45,806 nucleotides of DNA from an uncultured Selenomonadales bacterium (GTDB taxonomy: Bacteria; Bacillota; Negativicutes; Selenomonadales; Selenomonadaceae). The notes beneath the pieces were generated by a model that saw nothing but the letters and a program-made list of their open reading frames with translations, was not told where the DNA came from and ran no database searches. A program made the translations under genes and the position numbers. Location of the stretch: contig CALFJB010000066.1 of the NCBI GenBank assembly GCA_937877565.1, positions 1 through 45,806 of the forward strand, given 5' to 3'. This document shows, piece by piece, positions 1 to 8,301 of this stretch (positions within the stretch are counted from its first letter, which is position 1; each line of letters starts with the position of its first letter).

Positions 1-60
1 GTAAAATTATTTACTAGTCCCGAGAACCCCGCGATTTTAATCGTGGGAGGTTCAGTTTAA
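1..60 (+). mobile_element. Right end of an IS200/IS605-family element (partial)
   Basis: Bases 24-53 form an imperfect hairpin: GAAC (24-27) pairs with GTTC (50-53), and CCCGCGATT (28-36) pairs with AATCGTGGG (39-47), with a two-base loop and a small bulge. A subterminal hairpin with a GGGAGGTTCA tail is characteristic of the right ends of IS200/IS605/IS1341 elements, where it also forms the 3' end of the TnpB-associated omega RNA. The transporter reading frame is open on the right of this point but meets a stop at 15-17 inside it, so the element interrupts that gene. The transposase genes would lie left of the window and are not visible. Family assignment rests on the hairpin form and the broken gene only. 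Confidence 0.6.
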
Positions 61-1007
61 ACGTATTTTTCCTGAAATATTTCGGAGATAAATATTTTCC
101 TGTTTTATCGATAATAGTCAGTATTTTGCAGTTGTCGGTGTTTCTTGACGGAATAGGACAAGCCGCCGAACCGCTGATAAATATTTATTTGGGAGAAAAA
201 AATTTTGACGGGATAAAGAAAATAATGAGCGTGTCAATAAGAACAGCTTTGACTTTAGGCGCGGTGACAATTCCAATAATTTTTTTATTCAGTGAAAATA
301 TCGCCGGTATTTTCGGAATACGCGACGAACTTTTTGAGGAAACTATTTTTGCGATAAAAATAATTGCGTTTGCAATGCCGTTTCTTGCGGTTTTATATTT
401 ATTCGCAACGTATTATCAGATTTTGGGACATTTAAAAATTGCGTGGGCGTTATCATTTTGCAAAGACTTTGTGTCTTATGTAACTTTGCCTATAATTTTT
501 TCATTGACAATGGGACTTAGCGGAATGTGGCTCGGAATGTTAGCGGTGTCGCCGCTGACTTGTGCGATTTTTATAATTTTTCTGCGTATGAAATATAAAA
601 AAGATTTTCCGTTACTTTTGCCGGAAAAAGATATAATTTCTCGTGATTCAGTCCTAAATTTAGAAAAAGTTATGGAATTGCGCGATTGGGCGGAGGAAGA
701 AATATTGAAACGTGGCTTTAACGAAAAATTTTCAATGAAAGCCGCCTTGATTATTGAAGAAAGTGGAATGTTGATAGTCGATAACAATTCGGATATTTCG
801 CCGCTTGCCGAGCTGACAATTTTTTTCGACGAAAATATTAAAATTATAATTCGTGACAATGGAAAACGATTTGATTTGACTGATGAGCAAGTTAATTCGT
901 TCAGAAAATTTTTTATTGACGTTTTAATTGAAAGCAGTCAAACGAATGTGCGATATTTGACTACACAAAATTACAATCGACACATATTGCGTTTGGCTGA
1001 TAAATAA
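60..1007 (+). pseudogene. MATE-family transporter C-terminal half fused to an ATPase-like domain, 5' end cut off by the IS end
   Basis: The open frame reads without stop from the IS end to 1007. The first ~190 residues are hydrophobic and match the second half of a MATE/NorM-type cation or drug antiporter, including the motif GIGQAAEPLINIYLGEKNF and about five membrane segments. A soluble tail of ~110 residues follows. It has an E-E-S-G...V-D-N-N stretch and a D-N-G-K-R-F-D motif, resembling the N and G1 boxes of HATPase_c folds of the anti-sigma-factor type (RsbW/SpoIIAB-like). The N-terminal transporter half is missing here, so the gene is probably inactive. A TTG at 126 could serve as an internal start but has no convincing ribosome site. 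The MATE assignment is firm; the tail is a weaker call. Confidence 0.7.
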
Positions 1008-1013
1008 AGAAAA

Positions 1014-1043
1014 GCCCTGAAAAAATTTTCGGGGCGATTTTTT
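1014..1043 (+). terminator. Rho-independent terminator after the MATE fragment
   Basis: GCCCTGAAA (1014-1022) pairs with TTTCGGGGC (1027-1035) with one G-U pair. A T-rich tract follows to about 1043. It lies just after the stop at 1007. Confidence 0.75.
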
Positions 1044-1143
1044 TACTGCAATCTTTATTGTAGTATGAAGACGATAAACTATTTTTCATATTGACACACA
1101 CTCCCAAAATTTTACAGACAGATTAAAAAAAATATTGTAAAAT

Positions 1144-2679
1144 GTGCGTATTATGGACAAGAAAATTATTTTTAGTTTATTGAGCAATGTTTTAATCGCG
1201 TTCAGTGTAACATTTGCTGTACCGATTTTTTACGCGGTAGTTTTCATGCGCAATTTTGACTGTGCAGTTTTTTTCGCAGTAATTGGAATTTGTGTACTTG
1301 CCGTCGAAAGAATTTTAAAAAAGTTAGGAAGTGGACACCGCCGACGCTTGCCGCTACTTTCAGCTGCAATTTCAGCACTTTTAGTTTATCCGACAATCGC
1401 CGTATTTGGATTTTTGCCGTTTTTATATTTTGGAAATTTGCCGCCGCTTGACGCCCTGCTTGATACAATTTCAAATTTAACTTCAGCAGGAATTTCACTT
1501 TTGCCGCAAGATTCGCTGTACATTTTGAAATTATGGCAAAGCGTTTTAATGTGGTTCGGCTCGTTAATTTTTTTGGTAATGCTTGTAACGGTAATGCCGG
1601 AAATTAGCGGCTGTTTCGGAATGACATTGAGTTTGCCGGGCAAACAAAATTTCAGCCCGATTTTTGGACAAATGCTGATAATGGCGCAAAGAATGATAAA
1701 AGTTTATACGGCGTTGACAATTTTTAGCGTGGCGATTTTTAAATTTGTCGGCTTAGATTTTTGGGACTCAATTTTAATGGCGATGCGCTGCATATCAACC
1801 GGCGGCGGAAATTTTTTCCCTGCGCGAGAAAATATTTATGTTGAATACGCAGCGGCTTTCACAATGCTTTTGGCTTGCGGCAATTTTCTGCTTTATTATC
1901 GATTAATTATCACGGCACCGCCGCCAATCGTCAAGCAACAGGGAAATTTTTTCAATCGTGGAATAAAATATTTCAAAACTTTTTGGCAAAATATTAATCG
2001 CAATGCAAAAAGATTTTTATCGAATTCCGAAGTTAAAGCTACCGTTTTAATAATTTTTATTGGCGTCGGCTTGATAAATTTTAGCATTTACCAAAAAGAA
2101 AATTTAAACGTCAGTGAAACTTTTATGCAAACTTTTTTTCACGTCATTTCTTTTTTGAGTACGACGGGAATACACCTTGAAACTTTCAAAGATTTCAGCG
2201 ACTTTGACAAATTTTTGATATATATGATGGCGATATTTGGCGGCTGTATGGGTTCAGTAACCGGCGGCGTTAAAATAATGCGCGTGATAGTTTTGATGAA
2301 AATTGCGGCGGCTGAACTTGAAAAAACAATTCACCCGCGAATGGTAACAATTATAAACGTCAACAAAATTTCTGTTCCGCAAGAAATTATTGGGCGAATT
2401 TTAGGCTTTTTCTTTTTATCGTGCATAACGCTATTTGTTTGCGCGGCGGGATTAAGTATCAGCGGCTTGAGTTTTTCTGAATCAGTTGGAATGTCATTTG
2501 CATGTTTAACGAATCTTGGAAACTTGCCGGGACTTTGCGATCCAGAAAATTTTTTGAATTTGCCAAGCGTAGGAAAAATTTTTTGTATGGCGATTTTAAT
2601 TATTGGGCGGCTGGAAATTTTTGCAGTTTTGATTTTAATAGCCGGATTAATTGCACGGCGAAATATTAAGGAGTGGTGA
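1144..2679 (+). CDS. trkH: TrkH/KtrB-type potassium channel subunit
   Basis: Integral membrane subunit for K+ uptake that works with a cytoplasmic TrkA/KtrA nucleotide-gated regulator. About ten hydrophobic segments are arranged as four M1-P-M2 repeats. The four selectivity-filter loops are visible as NLTSAGISLLP, CISTGGGNFFP, FLSTTGIHLE and CLTNLGNLPGL; each keeps the central glycine typical of the family. Length (511 aa) is normal for TrkH. The start is either GTG 1144 or ATG 1153; neither has a clear Shine-Dalgarno. The gene is followed after 3 bp by a secreted-protein gene whose ribosome site overlaps the trkH stop. A TrkA candidate lies at 22845-24206, so the two subunits are not co-transcribed. 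Confidence 0.9.
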   Translation: MRIMDKKIIFSLLSNVLIAFSVTFAVPIFYAVVFMRNFDCAVFFAVIGICVLAVERILKKLGSGHRRRLPLLSAAISALLVYPTIAVFGFLPFLYFGNLPPLDALLDTISNLTSAGISLLPQDSLYILKLWQSVLMWFGSLIFLVMLVTVMPEISGCFGMTLSLPGKQNFSPIFGQMLIMAQRMIKVYTALTIFSVAIFKFVGLDFWDSILMAMRCISTGGGNFFPARENIYVEYAAAFTMLLACGNFLLYYRLIITAPPPIVKQQGNFFNRGIKYFKTFWQNINRNAKRFLSNSEVKATVLIIFIGVGLINFSIYQKENLNVSETFMQTFFHVISFLSTTGIHLETFKDFSDFDKFLIYMMAIFGGCMGSVTGGVKIMRVIVLMKIAAAELEKTIHPRMVTIINVNKISVPQEIIGRILGFFFLSCITLFVCAAGLSISGLSFSESVGMSFACLTNLGNLPGLCDPENFLNLPSVGKIFCMAILIIGRLEIFAVLILIAGLIARRNIKEW

Positions 2680-2682
2680 ACT

Positions 2683-3411
2683 ATGGTAAGAAAAATTTTT
2701 GTAATTTTAATGGCGGCAATTTTGTTAATCCCCTGCGTAACTTTTGCAAAGAAAAAATCTGTTGAACTTCCAATGAATGAGCGTTTAAAAATTGTAGTTT
2801 TTGTGAACAACGCCACAAATTTTACCGAATTGAAAACTGCGGCGATTTTACGAGACAAAATAGTTTCGCAACTCAACGCAAAGAAAATTTTCAACGTCCT
2901 CAATCCAACGTCTTCAAATTTTTTGGCTGATATAAAAACTTTGGAAAATAAAGGCGCGGCTGATGTTGGCGATTTTATTATGTTCCCTACAAAAAATATT
3001 GAATTGCAAATGGATAAATATAAAAATCTCGACGCAGAATTTATTATTCAGTGCGAAATTTTGGGGCTGGGACTTTCACAGGAAACTGATAACGACTTTG
3101 GTTTTGGCAATAGTGTTAGTGTTGGAGTTGGAAACGGCGGAATTGGAATTGGCGTTTCAAGCTCCAACTTAAGAAATTTTTACTGCGCGGCGGTAAATAT
3201 GCAAATTGTTGAAGTTGAAAGCGGCGCGGTTGTTGCACGTCAAAATTTAATTGGCAGTGCTTTTAAACATCGTAAGCCGAAAAAAGGTTATGAAGATGCT
3301 TTTGACGAGGCTTATTTAAAATCTTTGGACGACGCGGCTAAAAAAATTACAAAGCGCGTTACAACTTTTGCCGCAAAAAATTTTGAACAATATGCAAAGG
3401 TAACGAAATGA
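2683..3411 (+). CDS. Secreted CsgG-like protein of unknown role
   Basis: A 242-aa protein with a clear Sec signal peptide (positive start, hydrophobic core to about residue 22, cleavage near FAKKK) and no lipobox cysteine at the expected site. The mature part has the order seen in CsgG/LpoB-like folds: a strand (RLKIVVFVNN), a helix that selects a partner (AAILRDKIVSQL), the segment AEFIIQCEILGLG, then the strand YCAAVNMQIVEVESGAVV and a C-terminal helix. A glycine/valine-rich stretch lies near residues 140-160. The ribosome site AAGGAG sits inside the end of trkH, so the two are coupled. It shares an ATGA overlap with the following barrel gene. The fold assignment is inferred; the role is unknown, perhaps envelope. 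Confidence 0.6.
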   Translation: MVRKIFVILMAAILLIPCVTFAKKKSVELPMNERLKIVVFVNNATNFTELKTAAILRDKIVSQLNAKKIFNVLNPTSSNFLADIKTLENKGAADVGDFIMFPTKNIELQMDKYKNLDAEFIIQCEILGLGLSQETDNDFGFGNSVSVGVGNGGIGIGVSSSNLRNFYCAAVNMQIVEVESGAVVARQNLIGSAFKHRKPKKGYEDAFDEAYLKSLDDAAKKITKRVTTFAAKNFEQYAKVTK

Positions 3412-4013
3412 AAAAATTTTTACTGACAATATTTTTGACGATTTTAATTTTACCGGCAAACGTTTTCGCGCAGGCTGAAGACGACGAAGAAGAATTTTCA
3501 CTGAAAGAGGCATTAGAATCAATTAAAACTACCAAAAAAGAGCCGCCCTTAAGCATTGAGGCGCGACTGAATGAGAAAGAAATTATTTTTCGCTACAAAA
3601 GATTTTCCGTTGACTACAACCACATTGACAAGCAAAAAAATCTGAATTACATAAAATTGAACGTAAGCAACGAAATAATTTCAATGCTCGGCAGCGGCGT
3701 TAATTGGAATTACGGCTTGACGGGGATTCATTGGAATGATACAGAAAATAATTTTGTTCCCGTTCCAACGCTCGGAATTGATTTATATATTACGATTCGT
3801 CCGAAGGTAAAATTTTATACGCAATTTTCGGGTATGCCCGTTGGAGGATTCGGCAGAATTTACGACGCTGAAACCGGTTTTCGATATTCGCCGGACAAAC
3901 ATTTTACAATTACGACAGGTTACCGCCACTTAAGCGCGAAAGTTCATCGCAGTAACAGTTTCGGAAGTTTTAAAAACAGTGGATTTTTTATTGGCGTTCG
4001 TTCAGATTTTTAA
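3408..4013 (+). CDS. Predicted outer-membrane beta-barrel protein
   Basis: A 201-aa protein with a Sec signal peptide (cleavage near FAQAED), then an acidic linker (DDEEE), then alternating hydrophobic and polar strands rich in Tyr, Phe and Gly. It ends in Phe (GVRSDF), the C-terminal aromatic that the BAM machinery recognises in diderm bacteria. About eight strands can be counted, consistent with a small barrel. Its ATG overlaps the stop of the CsgG-like gene (ATGA), so the two are translationally coupled and may act together. No specific family is recognised. Confidence 0.6.
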   Translation: MKKFLLTIFLTILILPANVFAQAEDDEEEFSLKEALESIKTTKKEPPLSIEARLNEKEIIFRYKRFSVDYNHIDKQKNLNYIKLNVSNEIISMLGSGVNWNYGLTGIHWNDTENNFVPVPTLGIDLYITIRPKVKFYTQFSGMPVGGFGRIYDAETGFRYSPDKHFTITTGYRHLSAKVHRSNSFGSFKNSGFFIGVRSDF

Positions 4014-4049
4014 AAAATTTTTCTGAAAACTACAAGGAAAATTTTGAAG

Positions 4050-4078
4050 TTGTAACGAATTTAACCGCGTGTTAAATT
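4050..4078 (+). promoter_or_regulatory. Putative sigma-70 promoter for the MBL hydrolase-miaA-hfq run
   Basis: TTGTAA (4050-4055), a 17-bp spacer and TAAATT (4073-4078), placed 27 bp before the hydrolase start. Confidence 0.45.
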
Positions 4079-4104
4079 AAAAAAATTTTTGGAAGGAGAT
4101 AAAA

Positions 4105-4785
4105 ATGCTGACTTTTAATTATTATGGTCATGCTTGTTTTCAACTCGACGACGGAACGTACAAACTTTTATTCGATCCGTTTTTGACGGGTAACCCGCTT
4201 GCAACAACTAATCCGAAAGATATTGAAACAGATTATATTTTTGTGACGCACGCGCACAGCGACCACATTGGCGACGCTTATGATATTCTTGAACGCTGTA
4301 ACGCAACCGCTATTGGTATTCCCGAAGTTACAGATACTGTCGGTGGAGAGGTTAAATTTATCAATATGAATTTGGGCGGCACTTTAAATTTGCCGTTTGG
4401 ATTTGTGCGAATGGTTCCCGCTCTTCACAGCGCAGGAATACCCGGCGGCGTTCCATGCGGTTATGTTGTTGGAATTGGCGGCAAAATTATTTATTACGCG
4501 GGCGATACTGCACTTTTCAGCGATATGAAACTTATTGGGCAACGTGATAAAATCGACTATGCAATTTTGCCAATAGGCGATCATTACACAATGGGACCTG
4601 AAGACGCCGCAAAAGCTGTTGAAATGTTAGATGCGTCAAATGTTATTCCCGTCCATTACAACACGTGGGACGTTATCAAACAAGATCCCGAAAAATTTAA
4701 AGCGTTGGTTAAAACTGCAACTGTACTTATTGTAAATCCCGGCGAATCTTTGAATTTAGATGAAGAACAATATAAAAGAATTTGA
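4105..4785 (+). CDS. Metallo-beta-lactamase-fold hydrolase, UPF0173 family
   Basis: A 226-aa protein with the zinc-binding H-x-H-x-D-H motif (HAHSDH, residues 49-54), further metal-ligand candidates in GDTALFSD and PVHYNTWD, and the family's N-terminal YYGHACFQ signature. Length matches UPF0173 metal-dependent hydrolases, cytosolic proteins whose substrate is not established. An excellent Shine-Dalgarno (GGAAGGAG) fixes the start. The last 26 bp overlap the most upstream possible start of miaA, which suggests coupling. Confidence 0.88.
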   Translation: MLTFNYYGHACFQLDDGTYKLLFDPFLTGNPLATTNPKDIETDYIFVTHAHSDHIGDAYDILERCNATAIGIPEVTDTVGGEVKFINMNLGGTLNLPFGFVRMVPALHSAGIPGGVPCGYVVGIGGKIIYYAGDTALFSDMKLIGQRDKIDYAILPIGDHYTMGPEDAAKAVEMLDASNVIPVHYNTWDVIKQDPEKFKALVKTATVLIVNPGESLNLDEEQYKRI

Positions 4786-5554
4786 CGCCGAACCTTTTGA
4801 CTTGACAAAAATTTTAAATTCGGTACAATCATTCAGTTTGCAGAATTCGCCGCAGGAAAAAGTTTTGGTAATTTTGGGCGCAACCGCTACCGGCAAAAGT
4901 TCATTGGCTTTAAAGTTGGCTGAAACTTTGGACACGGAAATTATTTCAGCTGATTCAATGTCAGTGTACAAAAATTTTAATATCGGTACGGCTAAACCTG
5001 ACGCGCAGGAATTGAAAAAAATTCGTCATCATCTGATTAACATTCTTGAACCTACCGAAAAATTTAGCGTTGCAGAATTTGTAAATCGCGCAGAAAAAAT
5101 TATAACCGAAATAAATTTGCGTGGAAAAATTCCAATCGTCGTTGGCGGTACGGGGCTTTATATTCAAGCTTTAATTGAAGGTTACAAATTCAAAGACGCG
5201 GCAAAGTCTCAAGAAAAAATTTTTTCAGATACGGGCAAATTGAAATATAACGCGCTGGTTATCGGCTTAACCGCCAATCGCCAAAAACTTTACGAACGAA
5301 TTAACGAACGTACCAAAAAAATGTTTGACGCCGGTCTTGTCGAAGAAGTTCAAAAACTTTTAAGCGCAGGCGTCAGCCCAAATTCTCAAGCTATGCTCGG
5401 TATTGGTTACAAAGAAACGGTTGAATATCTGCAGGGCGCGGCAACTTTGGACGAAACTATTTCTAAAGTCAGTCAAGCTACAAGAAATTTCGCAAAACGT
5501 CAACTAACTTGGTATCGACGTATGAAGTACATTAAATTTTTCAACGTCGAATAA
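4760..5554 (+). CDS. miaA: tRNA dimethylallyltransferase, compact form
   Basis: Transfers a dimethylallyl group to N6 of A37 in tRNAs reading UNN codons. Visible are the P-loop GATATGKSS (40-48), DSMSVYKNFNIGTAKP (65-80) with the catalytic aspartate, VVGGTGLYIQAL (127-138), and the C-terminal GLVEEV, GIGYKE and AKRQLTWYRR signatures. The protein has 264 aa against about 300-320 in the family. The shortfall is internal: after GLYIQALIEGYKF it passes almost at once to LVIGLTANRQKLYERIN, so the helical insertion domain with its usual DP-A-IHPND-RR-IRALEV block is missing. Starts are uncertain: ATG 4760 lies inside the previous gene, and TTG 4802 and TTG 4838 are in-frame alternatives. The ~34 residues before the P-loop are longer than usual. 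hfq follows, as in many bacteria. Confidence 0.88.
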   Translation: MKNNIKEFDAEPFDLTKILNSVQSFSLQNSPQEKVLVILGATATGKSSLALKLAETLDTEIISADSMSVYKNFNIGTAKPDAQELKKIRHHLINILEPTEKFSVAEFVNRAEKIITEINLRGKIPIVVGGTGLYIQALIEGYKFKDAAKSQEKIFSDTGKLKYNALVIGLTANRQKLYERINERTKKMFDAGLVEEVQKLLSAGVSPNSQAMLGIGYKETVEYLQGAATLDETISKVSQATRNFAKRQLTWYRRMKYIKFFNVE

Positions 5555-5578
5555 AATTTTTACAAAGGAGTTTTTTTA

Positions 5579-5845
5579 ATGGCTACCAAACCTATCAACA
5601 TTCAGGACAATTTTCTAAATCAGGCGCGTAAAGAAAATATCGTCGTCGTGATTCACCTTGTAAACGGCTTTCAGCTAAAGGGACTTGTACGCGGCTTCGA
5701 TAATTTTACCGTCGTACTTGAAACAATGGGCAAACAGCAGATGATTTACAAACACGCAATTTCTACAATTACACCTACTAAGGCGTTCAGCAATTCCAAT
5801 AAATCTGACGCGCCGAAAGATGAAGAAACTGAAACTGAAGAATAG
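5579..5845 (+). CDS. hfq: RNA chaperone Hfq
   Basis: An Sm-like protein that forms hexameric rings and assists sRNA-mRNA pairing. Sm1 is visible as VVVIHLVNGFQLKGLVRGFDNFTVVLE and Sm2 as the Y-K-H-A-I-S-T-I motif. The N-terminus NIQDNFLNQARKE is typical. The 88-aa length includes a short acidic tail (DEETETEE). A strong ribosome site (AAAGGAG) precedes the ATG. Location directly behind miaA is the classical arrangement. Confidence 0.96.
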   Translation: MATKPINIQDNFLNQARKENIVVVIHLVNGFQLKGLVRGFDNFTVVLETMGKQQMIYKHAISTITPTKAFSNSNKSDAPKDEETETEE

Positions 5846-5905
5846 GGGCTAGAGATTAGCGGCTATGGATTTTTTCCTGACAGCTAACCACTAACGGCTA
5901 AGAAA
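5846..5905. repeat. TAG-rich intergenic repeat between hfq and dut
   Basis: On the minus strand this stretch contains the string TTAGCCGTTAGTGGTTAGCT. Similar TTAG/TAGGG strings occur after dxs (14427-14459) and before tlyA (15077-15117). The copies are degenerate and short, and their function is unknown. Confidence 0.4.
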
Positions 5906-6337
5906 ATGACTAGAGGCTTTGAGATTCTGGAAGGTTACGAAGACAGCGGAATAATTTTGCCGACAAGAAAAACTGCATTTAGTGCGGGCTACGATTTGCA
6001 AGCCGCCGAAAATGTTTTGGTGTCGAACAAAAAAATTTCGCTCGTACCAACAGGTCTCAAAGCTTTTATGTTGCCTGACGAAGTTTTAATGGTTTATATT
6101 CGCTCCAGTTTGGCGGTAAAGTACGGCGTAACTTTGGCAAACGGCGTGGGCGTTATCGACGCTGACTACAACGACCATATTATTTTGCCGGTTGTAAGTT
6201 TTTACGGCAAATTTGAAATTAAAAAAGGTATGCGTGTGGCTCAAGGAATTTTCCAAAAATATTTGCCGGTTGACAGCGATAAAATTGGCGTTGGTGCAAT
6301 TCGCGCAGGGCGTTTCGGCTCAACAGGTGAATTTTAA
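5906..6337 (+). CDS. dut: Deoxyuridine 5'-triphosphate nucleotidohydrolase
   Basis: Hydrolyses dUTP to dUMP, keeping uracil out of DNA and feeding dTMP synthesis. All five trimeric dUTPase motifs are present in order: SAGYDLQA (I), YIRSSLA (II), GVIDADY (III), VAQGIFQKY (IV) and RAGRFGSTG (V). The 143-aa length is normal. The ribosome site is weak because the upstream sequence is the TAG-rich repeat. The next gene starts 1 bp after the stop. Confidence 0.93.
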   Translation: MTRGFEILEGYEDSGIILPTRKTAFSAGYDLQAAENVLVSNKKISLVPTGLKAFMLPDEVLMVYIRSSLAVKYGVTLANGVGVIDADYNDHIILPVVSFYGKFEIKKGMRVAQGIFQKYLPVDSDKIGVGAIRAGRFGSTGEF

Positions 6338-6338
6338 A

Positions 6339-6752
6339 ATGTGGCTGATATATGCGTTGCTGTCAGCGGTATTTGCGGCACTCACGGCGATTTTAGCGAA
6401 AATAGGAATTGACGGAGTAAACTCAAATTTAGCAACGGCAATTCGCACGGCGGTAGTATTGGCAATGGCGTGGGCGGTAGTTTTTATAACGAACGTACAA
6501 GCGGGAATTTCAACAATCACGCCGAAAAGTTGGATATTTTTAATTTTGTCGGGACTTGCTACGGGCGCGTCGTGGCTTTTTTATTATAAAGCGTTGCAAG
6601 TCGGCGAAGTTTCAAAAGTTGCGTCGATCGACAAATTAAGCATCGTTATCACAATAATTTTGGCGGTTTTAATTTTGAATGAAACAGTTTCGACAAAGGC
6701 AATAATCGGTTGCATTTTAATTGGCGTCGGTACTTTGTTAATGGTTATTTGA
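6339..6752 (+). CDS. Half-size EamA/DMT-family membrane transporter
   Basis: A 137-aa hydrophobic protein with four to five predicted membrane helices and the EamA-type ending ILNETVSTKAIIGCILIGVGTLL. It is one DMT half-repeat, the single-domain version, which must dimerise to form a transporter. The frame is open further upstream, but that extension overlaps dut; ATG 6339 comes 1 bp after the dut stop and begins directly with a membrane helix. The substrate cannot be told from sequence. Confidence 0.78.
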   Translation: MWLIYALLSAVFAALTAILAKIGIDGVNSNLATAIRTAVVLAMAWAVVFITNVQAGISTITPKSWIFLILSGLATGASWLFYYKALQVGEVSKVASIDKLSIVITIILAVLILNETVSTKAIIGCILIGVGTLLMVI

Positions 6753-6761
6753 GGTTTTTTT

Positions 6762-8063
6762 ATGAATTTATTTGAAATGGCGGGCGACAAAAATTTTGAG
6801 CCGCTCGCCGAAAAATTACGCCCGCAAAAATTATCTGACTTTGTGGGGCAGGAAAAAATATTAAAGCCACTCGGCAAAATGATTGAAGACGGCAGAATTT
6901 TTTCAATGATATTTTACGGCTCGCCGGGTACGGGCAAAACTACGCTTGCAAAAATTATCGCCAACAGTACGAAAAGCAATTTTGTAAAAATCAACGCGGC
7001 ACTTGCAGGAATTAAAGACCTGCGCGAAATTGTGAAAACTGCCGAAGATAATAAAAATTTCTATGGGCGGCGCACGATTTTATTTATTGATGAAATTCAC
7101 AGATTTAATAAAAGTCAGCAAGATTTTCTTTTGCCATACGTGGAAGACGGCAGAATTATTTTAATTGGTGCGACGACTGAAAATCCGTTTTTTGAAGTAA
7201 ATCCCGCGCTTTTAAGCCGCGTTAAAATTGTGCAGTTGAAAAAGTTGTCAGCTGAAAATATAAAAAAAATTCTTCAACGCGCAATAGTTTCAGAAAAAAT
7301 TTCTGCGTTTGAAGATAAAGCAGTTGAAATAATTTCAGATTTTGCGGACGGCGATGCAAGAATTGCGCTGAATATTTTGGAGCAACTAATTTTTAGCGGC
7401 GGCGTAACGGTTGAAAATTTGAAAGAAATTTTGGGCGAAAAAGTCAGACGCTACGACAAAGACGGCGATAACCACTACGACACGGCAAGCGCGTTTATAA
7501 AAAGTATGCGCGGCAGTGATGCAGACGCGGCGATTTTTTATTTGGCGAAAATGATAGACGGCGGCGAAGACGTAAAATTTATAGCGCGGCGAATAGTAAT
7601 TTGTGCGGCTGAAGATGTTGGCAACGCAGATCCAATGGCTTTAATATTGGCGAACGCGGCGGCGCAGGCAGTACAATTTGTAGGACTGCCGGAGGCAAGA
7701 ATAATTTTGGCGCAAGCAGTAACTTACATTGCGGGTGCGCCGAAAAGTAACGCGGCTTATTTGGCGATTGACGCGGCTTTAAATGACGTGAAAAATAATC
7801 CAAATGCAGATGAAGTACCTGCACATTTACGCGACACACATTACAAGGGCGCGAAATTTTTTGGTAACGGCAAAGATTATAAATATCCTCACGACTTCGA
7901 CGGGCATTTTGTAAATCAGCAGTATTTGCCGGATTCATTCAAAGATAAAAAATATTACAATCCAACAGAAAACGGCAAAGAGGCTGAAATAAAAAAATTT
8001 TTAAATGAACATTGGAAAAATTTTAGGAAACAGGAAAGCAGGATACAGAAAACAGATTTTTGA
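6762..8063 (+). CDS. rarA: Replication-associated recombination protein A (AAA+ ATPase)
   Basis: RarA/MgsA acts at stalled replication forks and is related to clamp-loader ATPases. Visible are the N-terminal PLAEKLRPQKLSDFVGQEK, Walker A GSPGTGKTT, Walker B LFIDEIHRF, sensor 1 GATTENPFFEVNPALLSR, and the C-terminal MgsA tetramerisation region with KGAKFFGNGKDYKYPHDF. The 433-aa length is typical. It begins 9 bp after the EamA gene behind the weak ribosome site GAGG. Confidence 0.93.
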   Translation: MNLFEMAGDKNFEPLAEKLRPQKLSDFVGQEKILKPLGKMIEDGRIFSMIFYGSPGTGKTTLAKIIANSTKSNFVKINAALAGIKDLREIVKTAEDNKNFYGRRTILFIDEIHRFNKSQQDFLLPYVEDGRIILIGATTENPFFEVNPALLSRVKIVQLKKLSAENIKKILQRAIVSEKISAFEDKAVEIISDFADGDARIALNILEQLIFSGGVTVENLKEILGEKVRRYDKDGDNHYDTASAFIKSMRGSDADAAIFYLAKMIDGGEDVKFIARRIVICAAEDVGNADPMALILANAAAQAVQFVGLPEARIILAQAVTYIAGAPKSNAAYLAIDAALNDVKNNPNADEVPAHLRDTHYKGAKFFGNGKDYKYPHDFDGHFVNQQYLPDSFKDKKYYNPTENGKEAEIKKFLNEHWKNFRKQESRIQKTDF

Positions 8064-8099
8064 AAACAAAAAATGCTGACTAGAAACGAAACCTTAGAT

Positions 8100-8219
8100 G
8101 CCGTCAAGGATGACGGCTCGTCAACCCGTGCCGCGCAGGTCGCCGGATGCGACCGCACTTTGCGGCACTGTTTCTTTCTTTTGGTAGGGTTTTCTTTCTT
8201 TGCGTCAAAGAAAGAAAAG
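8100..8219 (-). repeat. Dispersed structured repeat, copy D
   Basis: Read on the minus strand it starts with an A/T-rich hairpin (8190-8219, TTTTCTTTCTTTG pairing with CAAAGAAAGAAAA), then a CCAAAAGAAAG linker. Nested GC-rich stems follow: GTGCCGC/GCGGCAC (8128-8134 with 8162-8168), GGTCGC/GCGACC (8138-8143 with 8149-8154) and GCCGTCA/TGACGGC (8100-8117). It lies between the convergent rarA and sigma-factor genes. The hairpin and linker are shared with four other intergenic copies. Confidence 0.6.
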
Positions 8220-8265
8220 CCGTATTAGATGAAATTTTAAAAAATTAAATTAAAGAAGTTAAAAC

Positions 8266-8295
8266 AAAAAAATCCTTCCAAATTTGCAGGAAGGA
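8266..8295 (-). terminator. Terminator of the sigma-H-like gene
   Basis: On the minus strand TCCTTCC pairs with GGAAGGA around a 9-base loop, followed by seven T. It lies just beyond the stop at 8302. Confidence 0.8.
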
Positions 8296-8301
8296 AAATT
8301 T

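Noticed and set aside
6213..6338. N-terminal extension of the EamA-type gene
   Set aside because: It overlaps dut in another frame; ATG 6339 directly after the dut stop starts at the first membrane helix.
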